DNA from: Pontibacter kalidii
GTDB lineage: Bacteria > Bacteroidota > Bacteroidia > Cytophagales > Hymenobacteraceae
Direction of reading: 5' to 3'
Assembly (NCBI RefSeq): GCF_026278245.1
Contig: NZ_CP111079.1
Coordinates: forward strand, 2,854,501-2,918,500
Length of the DNA stretch: 64,000 nucleotides
The notes under the pieces were generated by a model. It saw nothing but the letters and a program-made list of their open reading frames with translations. It did no database searches and had not been told where the DNA came from. The position numbers and the translations under genes were made by a program. Each line of letters begins with the position of its first letter. Position 1 is the stretch's first letter. This document shows positions 18,488 through 28,139 of the stretch, in pieces.

Positions 18488-21400
18488 ATGCCCCATACTT
18501 TAAACCAGCAACCTGACGAGAAATCTGTACTAGCGGCCTCTAACCTGCTGCAGGTGCTGGTGCAGCTCGCCAAGCCAACGCATGGCGTAGTAGTGGCCCA
18601 GCCGAATGGCCAGGTGCTGGCTGCCAACGCACAAACCAGCAACTATAGGCCCAGTGATTCTGACTTCAGCACTACCCGCAGCCTGCGTAGCCTGCTTGGC
18701 ATTTCGCCGGAGCAGTTTAACGGGCTGCTGGAGGAGTTGCAGCTGCAGCGAAAGCTGACCGGTTTCGTGGATGCGGAGGAGGGCGGCGAGGATAAACACT
18801 GCGGCTCCTTTACCTATAGCTGCCGCATGGTGCACTTCCAGGGCGAAACGTTTGTGTGCGTGGAGCTGGCTAATGTCGGGCAGGCCACCGCCCTGCTCCC
18901 TTACGATGGCGACAGTTACCATGATGTATTTGAGGAGAACTCAGAGCCCATGTTCCTCCTCGACTGCGACGGGAATTTCATTGACATCAACCAGACGGCC
19001 CTCCAGCTGGTGCGGCAGACCAAGGAGCAACTGACGGGCAAATCTATTTTCCGGGCGTTTAAACTGAATTTATTTGAGCGGGTGGCCCTGAGGGGGCAAC
19101 TGAAGCAGGCGCTGGAGGAAGGCAAGCAGAAGTTTGAGTGGTGGCTGCACGAAGACAACCACAACCTGCTGCCCATCGAGATTACGCTGCAGCGGGGCAA
19201 GTTTAAGACGCAGGATATCCTCTACGGATCAGTAAAAAACCTCAACGAGGTAATCGAGACCGAGCAGGATGTGCGCTTCCGGAACCACCAGCTCGAGTTT
19301 GTGAACCAGCTTATCACCAACCTGTCCTCCTCGGACAGCCAGCACGACATCCTGCACAACACGCTGGATGAGCTGCTGGATAAAAGCGATGTGAAGGGCG
19401 GCTGCGTGTATACGCTTAACTCCCTCGAAAACAGGGTGGCCCGGCTTTCTTATTCGGCCGGCGAGGTGGGAGAGCCCGTGTTGCCAGAGGAGTTGCATCT
19501 TACGCAGGAGCAGCTTCAGCAGTTGGGATCTGAACACAAGCGCTCCGCGGCAGTCAGCCTGCAGGAGCAGCTGCAAAACAGGTTTCACCGCACGCTCACC
19601 CTTGTGCCAATCTTCTCGGAAACGAAGGTGCTGGCCCTGATCCTGATCTGGCCAAACAGCGAGCCCCGTGTGACACCGTCCTTCCTCTCGTTGCTGGACT
19701 TTATCGGCGGCGCCATTGGCAACTACATTGAACGGCACCGGCTGCAGCAGCAACTCATCCACACCGAGGACAAGTATAAACTGCTATTTGAGGCTTCCTA
19801 TGATGCCATCCTTCTTTTCAAGGACGGGGCAGTGATTGAGTGCAACGACAAAGCCATTGAGTTTTTCCGCTGCACCCGCGAGGACCTGGTGGGCAAAACA
19901 CCGATGGACTTTTCTCCTGAGTTCCAGCCCGATGGGGAGCGGTCGTCGGAGAAGACAGCGCGCATCATGCGGGAGGTGCTGGAGACAGGCCGCTCCGCTA
20001 CCATCGAGTGGAAGAACCGCCGCAAGGATGGCACCCTCTTCGATGCCGAGCTTACCGTTACCCGCCTCATCCTAGACGGGGAAGCTTACATCCAGGTGTT
20101 TAAACGCGACATCACCCAGCATAAGCTGACCCAGCAGACAAAGCGCCAGGAGGAGGTGCTGCACGAGTCGATGAACCAGTTCCGCAGCTTCCTGGACAAA
20201 GTAAACCTGATTTACTACAGCCTCGACACCAAGGGAAACATTGCCTTTGCCAACGATTTCTTCCTGAAGTACGTGGAGTATACCGAGGAAGAGCTGATAG
20301 GCCAGAACTTCTACGAACTGCTGGTGCCAAAGCTGGAGCGCGCGCAGCGCCTGCAGGACTATAGGAAAGCGCTGGAGACGAAGCAGCTCAGCTCTTACTA
20401 CGAGCGCGACGTACTGACAAAGTCGGGTCAGCTGAAGACCATCCGCTGGAACAGCATGTTCGAGTATAGCCCCGAAGGGCAGGTTACCGGCATCACCAGC
20501 GTGGGCAAGGACATGACCGACAAGCGCATCGCCATGGAGGCCCTGAAAGACAACAAGATCCGCCTGCAGGACCTCTTCGACAATGCCCATGACCTTATCC
20601 AGAATATCTCGGTCGATAACAAGTTCATTTTTGTAAACAAGGCCTGGAAAGACCGCCTCGGCTACACCGACCACGATATTGAGTCGCTCACACTCAACGA
20701 CATTGTGCACCCCTACTACAAGGCCAAGCTGATCTACCAGCTGCGCAACCTCTACAAGGGCGAGAATGTGAACAAGATCGAGACTGTGTTCCTGACCAAG
20801 GCGGGTAAGCCGGTGCACCTGATCGGAAGTATCACCTGCAGCTGGCAGGATAGCCGCCCCGTGGCCACCCGCGCCATCCTGCACGACATCACAGACCGAA
20901 TCAAGGCCGAGCGGCTGCAGAAAGTATACTACAGTATCGCCAACCTGGCCATCAGCAGTAAAGACCTGAACTCGCTCTACTCGGCCATTCACCGCGAGCT
21001 GAGCAAGATCATCGAGACGCGCAACATCTACATCGCCCTGTGCGATAACGAGCACAGGCACCTCAGCTTTGTTTACCTGGTAGACCAGTTTGTGGATAAA
21101 GCCTCTAAGACCCAGACCAGGCGTCCGTTCTCGCAGGGGCTGTCGGAGTACATCATTGCTACCGGCAAGCCGCTATACATGCAGAAACAGGAACTGCTGG
21201 AGCTGGCGGACCGCGAAGCGCTTACCCTCTTTGGGGCAGTGCCCGAGGTGATACTTTGCTCTCCGCTGGCCATTGGCGACCGTATCATCGGTGTTATTAC
21301 GCTGCAGGACTACCAGAACCCGGACGCCTACGTGAGCACCGATATCGAGATCCTGCACTTTATCTCGAACCAGGTTGCCCTGGCCATCGAGCGCAAGCGC

Positions 21401-23725
21401 AACGAGGAGCAGATAAACACCCAGAACGCCAGGCTCAACGCTATTTTCGAGTCGGGCACGCACCACATGTGGTCCATCAACCGCAACTATGAGCTTACCT
21501 CGTTTAACCGCAACTTTGCCCAGGCCTTCTCCGACCGAAGCGGCTATGAGCTGAGCCCATTTATCCGCATCGATAATGACTCCATGGTGCATGAAAACTC
21601 TTATGCGTACTGGGAGGATAAGTATAAACAGGTATTTGCAGGCCATCCGCAGCACTTCGAGATTGAGCTGGAGCACGGGAAAAGCTGGCGCGAAGTATAC
21701 CTGCACCCCATCTACATGGAGGATGGCTCGTTTGAGGAGATTTCCGGCATAGCCCTGGACATTACGGACAAGAAGAAATCGGAACTGGCCTTGGCGGAGA
21801 GCGAGGAGAAATTCCGCAATATCTTTGAGTCGTTCCAGGACGTGTACTATCGTACCGACCTGTCCGGAAACCTCTTGCTTGTCAGCCCATCCGTGACACA
21901 ACTGCTTGGCTATAACGAGCAAGAGGCGCTTGGCAAGAAAACAACGGACTTCTATGCAAACTCTGAAGACCGGACCCGCCTTATTAATAAGGTGTTGGAG
22001 CAGCAAAACGTGCGGGATATAGAGGTAGAGATGATTTGTAAGGATGGCAGCCATAAAACGGTCGTGCTTGATGCCAGGCTGGTATACGATGATGCTGGTG
22101 AGCCTATGGGTCTGGAAGGTGTGATCCGCGATGTTTCTGAGCTGAAGCGCACACAGATCGCCCTGCTGCGCGCCAAGGAGGAGGCCGAGAACCTGCTGAA
22201 AGTGAAGACCCAGTTCCTGGCCAACATGAGCCATGAGTTGCGCACGCCGATGAACGGCATCATCGGCATGATTGATTTGATGAGCCAGATAAACACTGAC
22301 CCGGAGCAGCGCGAGTACATCGATACGCTGCGCAAGTCTTCGGACGCGCTGCTGGCCATTCTAAACGACATCCTGGACCTGAGCAAGATACAGGCCGGCA
22401 AGCTGGTGCTGCACGAGAGCGGCGTGGACCTGCACGAAACGCTGGGCAAGATACACTCCCTGTTCGTGAACCGGGCACAGCAGAAAGACCTCCAATTTAC
22501 CTATACCATCGACCCCGAGGTGCCGCGCCACATTGTAACAGACGAGACAAGGCTGCTGCAGGTGCTCTCGAACCTTACCTCCAACGCCATCAAGTTTACC
22601 AATGCCGGTGATGTGAGTATACATGTGGGCGCCAGCAAGCTGGATAAAGAGTACTATAGGCTGCAGGTGCGGGTGAAAGACTCCGGTATCGGCATTACGC
22701 CGGAAGACCAGAAGCTGCTGTTCACCGATTTTACCCAGCTCGACAACTCCTCCACCAAGACCTTTGGCGGCACCGGCCTTGGCCTGGCCATCTCCAAGCA
22801 GCTTACCCACCTGCTGGGCGGCGATATTGGTGTGGAGTCCGTTATCGGGGATGGCAGTGTGTTCTGGTTCAACATTAAGGTGCGCGTAGCCAGCGCGGCC
22901 GAGGTAAAGGAGCAGCAGCTACGCCAGCAACAGCAGCATCAGGAGGTGGGCTCGCTGGAGTTTACCCCATACGTGCTGCTGGTGGATGATAACCAGATAA
23001 ACCAAAAAGTGGCCCAGAAACAGCTCGAGCGCCTCGGTTGTGTAACCGACATCGCCTCCAATGGCTTCGAGGCCATCGACTACGCCACCAGTAACAGGTA
23101 TGACATCATCTTTATGGATATCCAGATGCCGGAGATGGACGGTGTAACGGCCACCAGGCATATCAAGGAGAAACTGGGTGCCGGCTGTCCTCCTATCATC
23201 GCCATGACGGCCTACTCGATGAAGGATGATGCCGAGAAGTTCATGAACCAGGGCATGGACGACTACGTTTCCAAGCCGGTGAAAAGCTCTGACCTGCACG
23301 CCATGATCAGCAAATGGGAAAGCAACGCCTGGGAGCCGGCGGTGGAGGAAACCGCGGCCGCAGAAAGTGAACCTGAAAACCAGGAGCCGATCATTGATCT
23401 GGCTGTGGTGGAGCAGCTGAAAGAAATAGGCGGAGAGGATTTTACCAAGCAATTATATTCCGAGTTTGAGGAAGAAGCCGCCGGATTGATAGAGGAAGCC
23501 AAAAAAGAACTGGATGTACAACATTACAAAGGGATTTTAAGTACATTGCATCAACTTAAGGGTACCGGCTTCACACTTGGCATAAATCCGCTGGCAGAGC
23601 TTGCCAAGCAATTGGAACACGACATTAAGCATGACAACCTGGAGCAGGTCGACGAGAACTTCTCCAGATTACAGACGCAGTACGAAAACTATAAAAGAAC
23701 TTATAAGGACATTATATTCAGTTAG
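18488..23725 (+). CDS. Giant hybrid sensor histidine kinase (multi-PAS, GAF, HisKA, HATPase, REC, HPt)
   Basis: A 1745-residue soluble sensor with no clear membrane segment. Approximate order: N-terminal PAS-like (20-130), PAS (145-260), GAF-like (275-420), PAS (430-550), PAS (565-690), PAS (690-815), GAF (820-975), PAS (985-1100), PAS (1105-1225), HisKA with the phospho-His in NMSHELRTPMNG (near 1249), HATPase with KDSGIG and GTGLGLAISKQL, receiver with LLVDDN and phospho-Asp in FMDIQMPEMDG (near 1543), and a C-terminal HPt with HQLKGTG (His near 1688). All phosphorelay residues are present. The next gene, 3 nt downstream, is a free receiver, the obvious acceptor from the HPt. The many sensory modules suggest integration of several intracellular cues; the ligands are unknown. 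Confidence 0.93.
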   Translation: MPHTLNQQPDEKSVLAASNLLQVLVQLAKPTHGVVVAQPNGQVLAANAQTSNYRPSDSDFSTTRSLRSLLGISPEQFNGLLEELQLQRKLTGFVDAEEGGEDKHCGSFTYSCRMVHFQGETFVCVELANVGQATALLPYDGDSYHDVFEENSEPMFLLDCDGNFIDINQTALQLVRQTKEQLTGKSIFRAFKLNLFERVALRGQLKQALEEGKQKFEWWLHEDNHNLLPIEITLQRGKFKTQDILYGSVKNLNEVIETEQDVRFRNHQLEFVNQLITNLSSSDSQHDILHNTLDELLDKSDVKGGCVYTLNSLENRVARLSYSAGEVGEPVLPEELHLTQEQLQQLGSEHKRSAAVSLQEQLQNRFHRTLTLVPIFSETKVLALILIWPNSEPRVTPSFLSLLDFIGGAIGNYIERHRLQQQLIHTEDKYKLLFEASYDAILLFKDGAVIECNDKAIEFFRCTREDLVGKTPMDFSPEFQPDGERSSEKTARIMREVLETGRSATIEWKNRRKDGTLFDAELTVTRLILDGEAYIQVFKRDITQHKLTQQTKRQEEVLHESMNQFRSFLDKVNLIYYSLDTKGNIAFANDFFLKYVEYTEEELIGQNFYELLVPKLERAQRLQDYRKALETKQLSSYYERDVLTKSGQLKTIRWNSMFEYSPEGQVTGITSVGKDMTDKRIAMEALKDNKIRLQDLFDNAHDLIQNISVDNKFIFVNKAWKDRLGYTDHDIESLTLNDIVHPYYKAKLIYQLRNLYKGENVNKIETVFLTKAGKPVHLIGSITCSWQDSRPVATRAILHDITDRIKAERLQKVYYSIANLAISSKDLNSLYSAIHRELSKIIETRNIYIALCDNEHRHLSFVYLVDQFVDKASKTQTRRPFSQGLSEYIIATGKPLYMQKQELLELADREALTLFGAVPEVILCSPLAIGDRIIGVITLQDYQNPDAYVSTDIEILHFISNQVALAIERKRNEEQINTQNARLNAIFESGTHHMWSINRNYELTSFNRNFAQAFSDRSGYELSPFIRIDNDSMVHENSYAYWEDKYKQVFAGHPQHFEIELEHGKSWREVYLHPIYMEDGSFEEISGIALDITDKKKSELALAESEEKFRNIFESFQDVYYRTDLSGNLLLVSPSVTQLLGYNEQEALGKKTTDFYANSEDRTRLINKVLEQQNVRDIEVEMICKDGSHKTVVLDARLVYDDAGEPMGLEGVIRDVSELKRTQIALLRAKEEAENLLKVKTQFLANMSHELRTPMNGIIGMIDLMSQINTDPEQREYIDTLRKSSDALLAILNDILDLSKIQAGKLVLHESGVDLHETLGKIHSLFVNRAQQKDLQFTYTIDPEVPRHIVTDETRLLQVLSNLTSNAIKFTNAGDVSIHVGASKLDKEYYRLQVRVKDSGIGITPEDQKLLFTDFTQLDNSSTKTFGGTGLGLAISKQLTHLLGGDIGVESVIGDGSVFWFNIKVRVASAAEVKEQQLRQQQQHQEVGSLEFTPYVLLVDDNQINQKVAQKQLERLGCVTDIASNGFEAIDYATSNRYDIIFMDIQMPEMDGVTATRHIKEKLGAGCPPIIAMTAYSMKDDAEKFMNQGMDDYVSKPVKSSDLHAMISKWESNAWEPAVEETAAAESEPENQEPIIDLAVVEQLKEIGGEDFTKQLYSEFEEEAAGLIEEAKKELDVQHYKGILSTLHQLKGTGFTLGINPLAELAKQLEHDIKHDNLEQVDENFSRLQTQYENYKRTYKDIIFS

Positions 23726-23728
23726 ACA

Positions 23729-24109
23729 ATGGCAGAAAGCAAAACTATTTTGATCGCTGAGGACAGCTCCGTTATCCTGAACCTAACTAAGAAGATCCTG
23801 GAACTGCAGAACTACAAGATCCTGACTGCCAAGAACGGCGGAGAGGTGCTCAAGCAGGTAGAATCCAACAAGATCGACGCCATCCTGATGGACCTGAACA
23901 TTCCGGTGAAAAACGGCATGGACTGCACCAAGGAAATTCGCGCCAGCAAAGACCCTGAAATTGCCACTATTCCAATCATCGCGGTAACAGGCAACGCCAA
24001 CAACTACAGCATGGAAGACTTTAAGGCCGTGGGCATTAACGACTACCTGCCTAAGCCACTGGACTTTGACATGCTGGTGGAAACAGTTAAGAAGTATACA
24101 GTAAAGTAA
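23729..24109 (+). CDS. Single-domain response regulator (receiver only)
   Basis: A 126-residue CheY-like receiver: MAESKTILIAEDSS (acidic pocket), phospho-Asp in AILMDLNIPVKNGMD, AVTGNA (switch Thr) and YLPKPLDF (conserved Lys). It has no output domain. It begins 3 nt after the hybrid kinase and its stop directly abuts the next start, so it is translated with both. It probably takes the phosphoryl group from the HPt of the upstream kinase and acts by protein contact. Confidence 0.93.
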   Translation: MAESKTILIAEDSSVILNLTKKILELQNYKILTAKNGGEVLKQVESNKIDAILMDLNIPVKNGMDCTKEIRASKDPEIATIPIIAVTGNANNYSMEDFKAVGINDYLPKPLDFDMLVETVKKYTVK

Positions 24110-24385
24110 ATGCAGCTTAAGTACACGCGGCCATTCTTAAACAAGCTGGAGGATATTTTTGCAGAGTCGGATTTTGTGCTGCGCTACGAGAAAGGCAACT
24201 TTAAAGCCGGCTACTGTGTGCTGAAAGACATGAAGGTGGCGGTAGTGAACAAATACTACAGCCTGGAGGGGAAGATCAACTGCCTTTACGATATCCTTCG
24301 CACTATTTCTGTGGATGAGAGCCGCCTGAGCGATAAAACCAGGCAGCTGTACCACGAAATCCGAAACGGGGAGAACGCCAATTGA
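24110..24385 (+). CDS. Conserved hypothetical protein, 91 residues
   Basis: A small soluble protein, MQLKYTRPFLNKLEDIFAES..., mixed strands then helices, with no motif recognised. It starts on the base after the receiver stop and its TGA overlaps the TTG start of the MBL-fold hydrolase by 4 nt, so it is firmly embedded in the signalling operon. An effector or adaptor for the receiver is an inference from position only. Confidence 0.7.
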   Translation: MQLKYTRPFLNKLEDIFAESDFVLRYEKGNFKAGYCVLKDMKVAVVNKYYSLEGKINCLYDILRTISVDESRLSDKTRQLYHEIRNGENAN

Positions 24386-25143
24386 AAATAACATTACTAG
24401 GCACGGGCACCTCGCAGGGCGTACCAGTTATCGGGTGCAACTGCGAGGTTTGCCGTTCTGTGGATTACCGTGACCAGCGCCTGCGGGTATCGGTGCACCT
24501 GCAGGTCGATGGCAAGAGCATCATCATCGACTCGGGCCCCGACTTCCGGCAGCAGGTACTGCGTGAGCGCGTTAAAACGCTCGACGCCCTGGTGTTTACG
24601 CACGAGCACAAGGACCACACCGCCGGCCTCGACGACATCCGTGCCTACAACTTCTTGCAGCACAAAGACATCCCCCTGTACGCCGAGGAGCGCGTACTGG
24701 AGCAGCTGAAGCGGGAGTTCTCCTACATTTTCTCCGACTACAAGTATCCCGGCATCCCGCAGGTAGAGCTGCGCCCTATTGGCCTGGAGCCGTTTGAGGT
24801 AGAGGGTGTGCCCTTTATACCTATCCGGGTGATGCACTACAAGCTACCCGTGCTAGGCTTCCGCATCAGCGATTTCACCTACATCACCGACGCCAACCGA
24901 ATCTCCGAGAAAGAGAAAGAAAAGGTGCGCGGCTCCAAAGTAGTGGTGCTGAACGCCCTGCGCCACGAGCACCATATCTCGCATTTCTCCCTGAAAGAGG
25001 CAGTTGCCCTGCTGGAAGACCTGCAACCGGAACAGGCATACCTCACCCACATCAGCCACCTGATGGGCCTGCACCGCGAGGTGGAGCTCCAGCTACCCGA
25101 TTTCATACGCCTCGGCTACGACGGGCTTCAGTTTGAAATATAA
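24382..25143 (+). CDS. PhnP-like MBL-fold phosphodiesterase/hydrolase
   Basis: A 253-residue metallo-beta-lactamase-fold enzyme: MKITLLGTGTSQGVPVIGCNCEVC at the N-terminus, then the metal site THEHKDHTAGLDDIRAYN (HxHxDH), later VMHYKLPVLGFRI, ITDANRI and, near the end, LTHISHLMGLH with a final His ligand. The GTGTSQGVPxxGCxCxVC opening is typical of the PhnP/cyclic-phosphodiesterase branch. The start is TTG at 24382, overlapping the previous stop. Its place behind a phosphorelay makes a nucleotide or cyclic-phosphate substrate possible, but that is inference. Confidence 0.85.
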   Translation: MKITLLGTGTSQGVPVIGCNCEVCRSVDYRDQRLRVSVHLQVDGKSIIIDSGPDFRQQVLRERVKTLDALVFTHEHKDHTAGLDDIRAYNFLQHKDIPLYAEERVLEQLKREFSYIFSDYKYPGIPQVELRPIGLEPFEVEGVPFIPIRVMHYKLPVLGFRISDFTYITDANRISEKEKEKVRGSKVVVLNALRHEHHISHFSLKEAVALLEDLQPEQAYLTHISHLMGLHREVELQLPDFIRLGYDGLQFEI

Positions 25144-25150
25144 TCTTTTG

Positions 25151-25260
25151 GCGTATCACGTATCAGATATCACGTAACACGACTTTAGCTATATATTGAC
25201 TTAGTTTAGTCGTGTAAATTTAAAAAAATCGTGATACATGTGTCGTGATACCTGATACGC
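25151..25260. repeat. Imperfect inverted repeat (GCGTATCA...TGATACGC)
   Basis: GCGTATCACGTATCAG near the left end is mirrored by CGTGATACCTGATACGC at the right, with further ATCACG/CGTGAT copies and an AT-rich middle. It fills most of the gap between the MBL hydrolase and the NFACT gene. It may be a REP-like element or a terminator. Confidence 0.6.
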
Positions 25261-25278
25261 ATAAACGCCCCTACAACC

Positions 25279-26847
25279 ATGCACCTGAACTTCTACTTCT
25301 TACGGCAACTGGCGCAGGCACTGAAGCCTAAACTTACAGGCATGCAGGCGGTCACGGCTTTCAGTCAGAACAAGGATGAGCTGATACTTGGTTTTGCCCG
25401 TGCGCAGGAGGAGCTCTATATCCGGGCGCAGCTTGGCTCCCAGTTTACCTCCCTCTCCTTCCCTACCGGGCTGAGGAGGGCGCGTGCCAACACGGTGGAG
25501 CTGATGCAACAGCTGCAGGGGCAAATGGTAGAGGATGTGGTACAGCACCAGAACGAACGGAGCTTTTACTTTATACTTTCGGGAGGATACCTGCTGCTGT
25601 TCAAGCTCTTCGGCAACCGCTCCAACATTATACTTTACCAGGGCGAAGAGGCAGTGGAGCTATTCCAGAACAAGTTTGCCGCCGACGCCGACCTGAACCC
25701 GCTGCAGATGGACCGCCCGCTGCAGCAGAACCTAGCCGCCTTTGCCGCCGCCAACGGCAACCTGCGCAAGGTATACCCTACCTTCGGGGAGCTTCCGGTT
25801 TTATACCTGGAGGAGCGCGGTTACAGCCACGCTACCCTGGAGGAGAAGTGGGAGCTGGTGCAAAGTATGCTGGAGGTGCTGGAAGCGCCGGAGGAATACC
25901 ATATCATCCGTTTGCAAGGCAAGCTGCGCCTTTCGCTGCTACCCCTCGGCCAGGTACTTCATACCTACCAAAGCCCTCTGGATGCGGCCGACCACTTTAC
26001 CCGTCTCTACTTGTCAGAGACAGGCTTTGAACGACAGTATGAGCAGGCAAAGCAACAACTGGAGCGCAAGCGGCATGTTACGAAAACAGTGATGGAGCAG
26101 AGCGAGCAGAAGCTGCAGGAGCTGCGGCACGACCGCTCCTACTCCCAGACCGCCGACGTGATCATGGCCAACCTCACCAACATTCCGTCGCGCAGCACCA
26201 AGGTGGAGCTGTATGACTTTTACACCGACCAGACCCGCACCTACAGGCTGAAGCAGCATGAAACACCGCAGAAGTTCGCCGAGCGCCTCTACCGCAAGGC
26301 TAAGAACCAGCACGTGGAGGTAAAGCAGCTGGAAGAGAAGGTTGAACGCAAGCTGGAAGAACTCATCGTGCTGGAGGATGCGCTGCAGGCGCTGGCAGCG
26401 GTGGAGAACTACAAGGAGCTGAAAGCATACTTACGGGAGTATACCCATCTGCTTGGCAGTAAACAGCAGGAGCAGGTACAAATACCGTTCAGGGTATTCG
26501 AGAGCGAAGGCTACAAGATTCTGGTAGGCAAGAGCTCCCAGAATAACGATCAGCTCACCCAGCGCCATACTTATAAAGAGGATATGTGGCTGCATGCCAA
26601 GGATGTGTCCGGCTCGCATGTAGTGATCAAGCACCAGGCCGGCAAAACCATCCCCTCCACCGTGCTGGAGAAAGCGGCGCAGCTGGCGGCTTACTATAGC
26701 AAGCGCAAAACCGACTCGTTGTGCCCGGTTATCTACACTCCTAAGAAATGGGTGCGCAAACCCAAGGGCTCCCCTCCCGGCTCTGTGGTGGTGGAGCGCG
26801 AGAAAGTGCTGCTGGTAAAGCCGGAGAATCCATTTGCGAAAGTATAA
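25279..26847 (+). CDS. rqcH: NFACT-family RqcH-type ribosome quality control protein
   Basis: A 522-residue NFACT protein. The N-terminal NFACT-N region (MHLNFYFLRQLAQALKPKL...) is followed by a coiled-coil stretch (about 255-390, with KRHVTKTVMEQSEQKLQELR and KQLEEKVERKLEELIVLEDAL) and the C-terminal NFACT-R domain with WLHAKDVSGSHVVIK, KTIPSTVLEKAAQLAAYYSK and VIYTPKKWVRKPKGSPPGSV. In RqcH, these parts bind stalled 50S subunits and recruit tRNA-Ala for alanine tailing. The family call is secure; the role follows from characterised homologues. The gene is alone, followed by the inverted composite repeat. Confidence 0.88.
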   Translation: MHLNFYFLRQLAQALKPKLTGMQAVTAFSQNKDELILGFARAQEELYIRAQLGSQFTSLSFPTGLRRARANTVELMQQLQGQMVEDVVQHQNERSFYFILSGGYLLLFKLFGNRSNIILYQGEEAVELFQNKFAADADLNPLQMDRPLQQNLAAFAAANGNLRKVYPTFGELPVLYLEERGYSHATLEEKWELVQSMLEVLEAPEEYHIIRLQGKLRLSLLPLGQVLHTYQSPLDAADHFTRLYLSETGFERQYEQAKQQLERKRHVTKTVMEQSEQKLQELRHDRSYSQTADVIMANLTNIPSRSTKVELYDFYTDQTRTYRLKQHETPQKFAERLYRKAKNQHVEVKQLEEKVERKLEELIVLEDALQALAAVENYKELKAYLREYTHLLGSKQQEQVQIPFRVFESEGYKILVGKSSQNNDQLTQRHTYKEDMWLHAKDVSGSHVVIKHQAGKTIPSTVLEKAAQLAAYYSKRKTDSLCPVIYTPKKWVRKPKGSPPGSVVVEREKVLLVKPENPFAKV

Positions 26848-26880
26848 AAGTATGGCAGGCTAAGCTTTTTATACTTCCCT

Positions 26881-27470
26881 GCCGCAAGCGTCCGCTTGTG
26901 CCTTCGCTTAGCCGCTGCCTCCCGTAACTGGACACAAGCTATACTTTAAAATTACAGCTGATCCTCTAGTTCCTCCGCTGGCGCGAGTTTGCAACTTGTG
27001 TCCTGCTATGGTGTCGGGTTTGTAACCCGACTGGCTCGGAGAGTTATGCTTCATACTTCGGCTATACTTGACTAGCCGCTGCTTCCTTCAGCGTGAACTA
27101 AGCTATACTTGTTAGCTGCCGTTCACCCTCTGACTTACAAACCAACTTGTTCCATTTATACTTTCCGCTCTCCAGCCCGAGAGGGCTCGTCCTGGGGGTA
27201 GGCCCCCCGACAAAGGCATCGCGCTGTCTACATTTCCTTTGCTCCTGATGTCGCAATTTCGCTGAAGCGAAACCAGAAATCTAGAAGGCGCTCAATCCAA
27301 GGACTGGGTATCATTCGATAGCTGCAGCTATGCAACTTGAACCAAGTCCCCCTTGGAAGGGGGCAGGGGGATGACCCTGATTAGCCCAAACCATGAAGCT
27401 TGTACTTCTGAAATCGCAACCATCCCTGCCCCTCCTTAGACAAGAAGGGGCAGGGATGGTTGGACCAGGT
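26881..27470 (-). repeat. Composite intergenic repeat, copy 2 (inverted)
   Basis: Read on the minus strand, this gap repeats the units of 3845-4513 in broadly the same order: TGGTCCAACCATCCCTGCCC, the block with GAGCGCCTTCTAGATTTC and a TTTCGCT/AGCGAAA hairpin, GAGCCCTCTCGGGCTGGAG, AGCCAGTCGGGTTACAAACC, GCAAACTCGCGCCAGCG and CAAGCGGACGCTTG. Copies differ by point changes and small indels, so they are old or fast-evolving. No coding gene was found in 26848-27494. Six AAGTATA motifs are scattered through its minus-strand 3' half. Confidence 0.75.
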
Positions 27471-27494
27471 ATGATGAACCTTTGCTTTGTATGC

Positions 27495-28058
27495 CTACAC
27501 CCCCAGCTTCCGCAGGGCCAGCAGGCTTAAGGCAATGGAGCCTGCCACATTTACCTTACCGCTCAGGATCATACTTTCTACCTCCTGTAGCGGCACCTTC
27601 AATACTTCGATATGCTCGCTTACGTCCAGGTCCTGCTCGGCTATTTTGTGGGCGTTGCGGGCAAGGAAGTAATAAATTCGGTTGGTGTCTTTGGTGGGAT
27701 TGTCGATTACCTCCAGCAGCGGCTCCATCTCCTCAGAAGTATAACCGGTTTCCTCCAACAGCTCGCGGCGGGCGGCTTCCAGCGGATTATTCTCGTGCTC
27801 ATCTATCACTCCCCCGGGCAGCTCAATAAAAATATCACCGGCTGCGTGTTTATACTGCCGCACGAAAATCACGTGCCCATCCTCCGTCACCGGAAACACC
27901 AGTACCACATTCGGGCGCACACTCACGTAGTAATCATCCATCACGTGGCCATTAGGCAGTTCCACCTCATCGCGGCGCAGCTTGTACCACTTCTCATCCA
28001 CCACCATGTCAGATTTCAGGATCTTCCAGGGCTGCGGGGCATTGCTCTTATCACTCAT
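27495..28058 (-). CDS. Nudix hydrolase (ADP-ribose pyrophosphatase-like)
   Basis: A 187-residue Nudix protein. The Nudix box, read as G-x5-E-x7-REUxEExGU, is visible from GGVIDEHENN through AARRELLEETGYT and should bind Mg. The upstream RQYKHAAGDIFIELPGG strand and the downstream EVIDNPTKDTNRIYYFLARNA are typical of the ADP-ribose/nucleoside-diphosphate-sugar pyrophosphatase branch (NudF-like). It lies just downstream of the sugar cluster on the same strand, 80 nt after the methyltransferase, so it may be read with it, but Nudix genes are also common housekeeping genes. Confidence 0.85.
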   Translation of the reverse strand: MSDKSNAPQPWKILKSDMVVDEKWYKLRRDEVELPNGHVMDDYYVSVRPNVVLVFPVTEDGHVIFVRQYKHAAGDIFIELPGGVIDEHENNPLEAARRELLEETGYTSEEMEPLLEVIDNPTKDTNRIYYFLARNAHKIAEQDLDVSEHIEVLKVPLQEVESMILSGKVNVAGSIALSLLALRKLGV

Positions 28059-28139
28059 ACATGCAAGTTATACTTTCTCAGCGTAAAAAAGCCACGCAAG
28101 AAGCATGGCGGAAGTTTATACTTTGTGGTGCTCCTGCCC

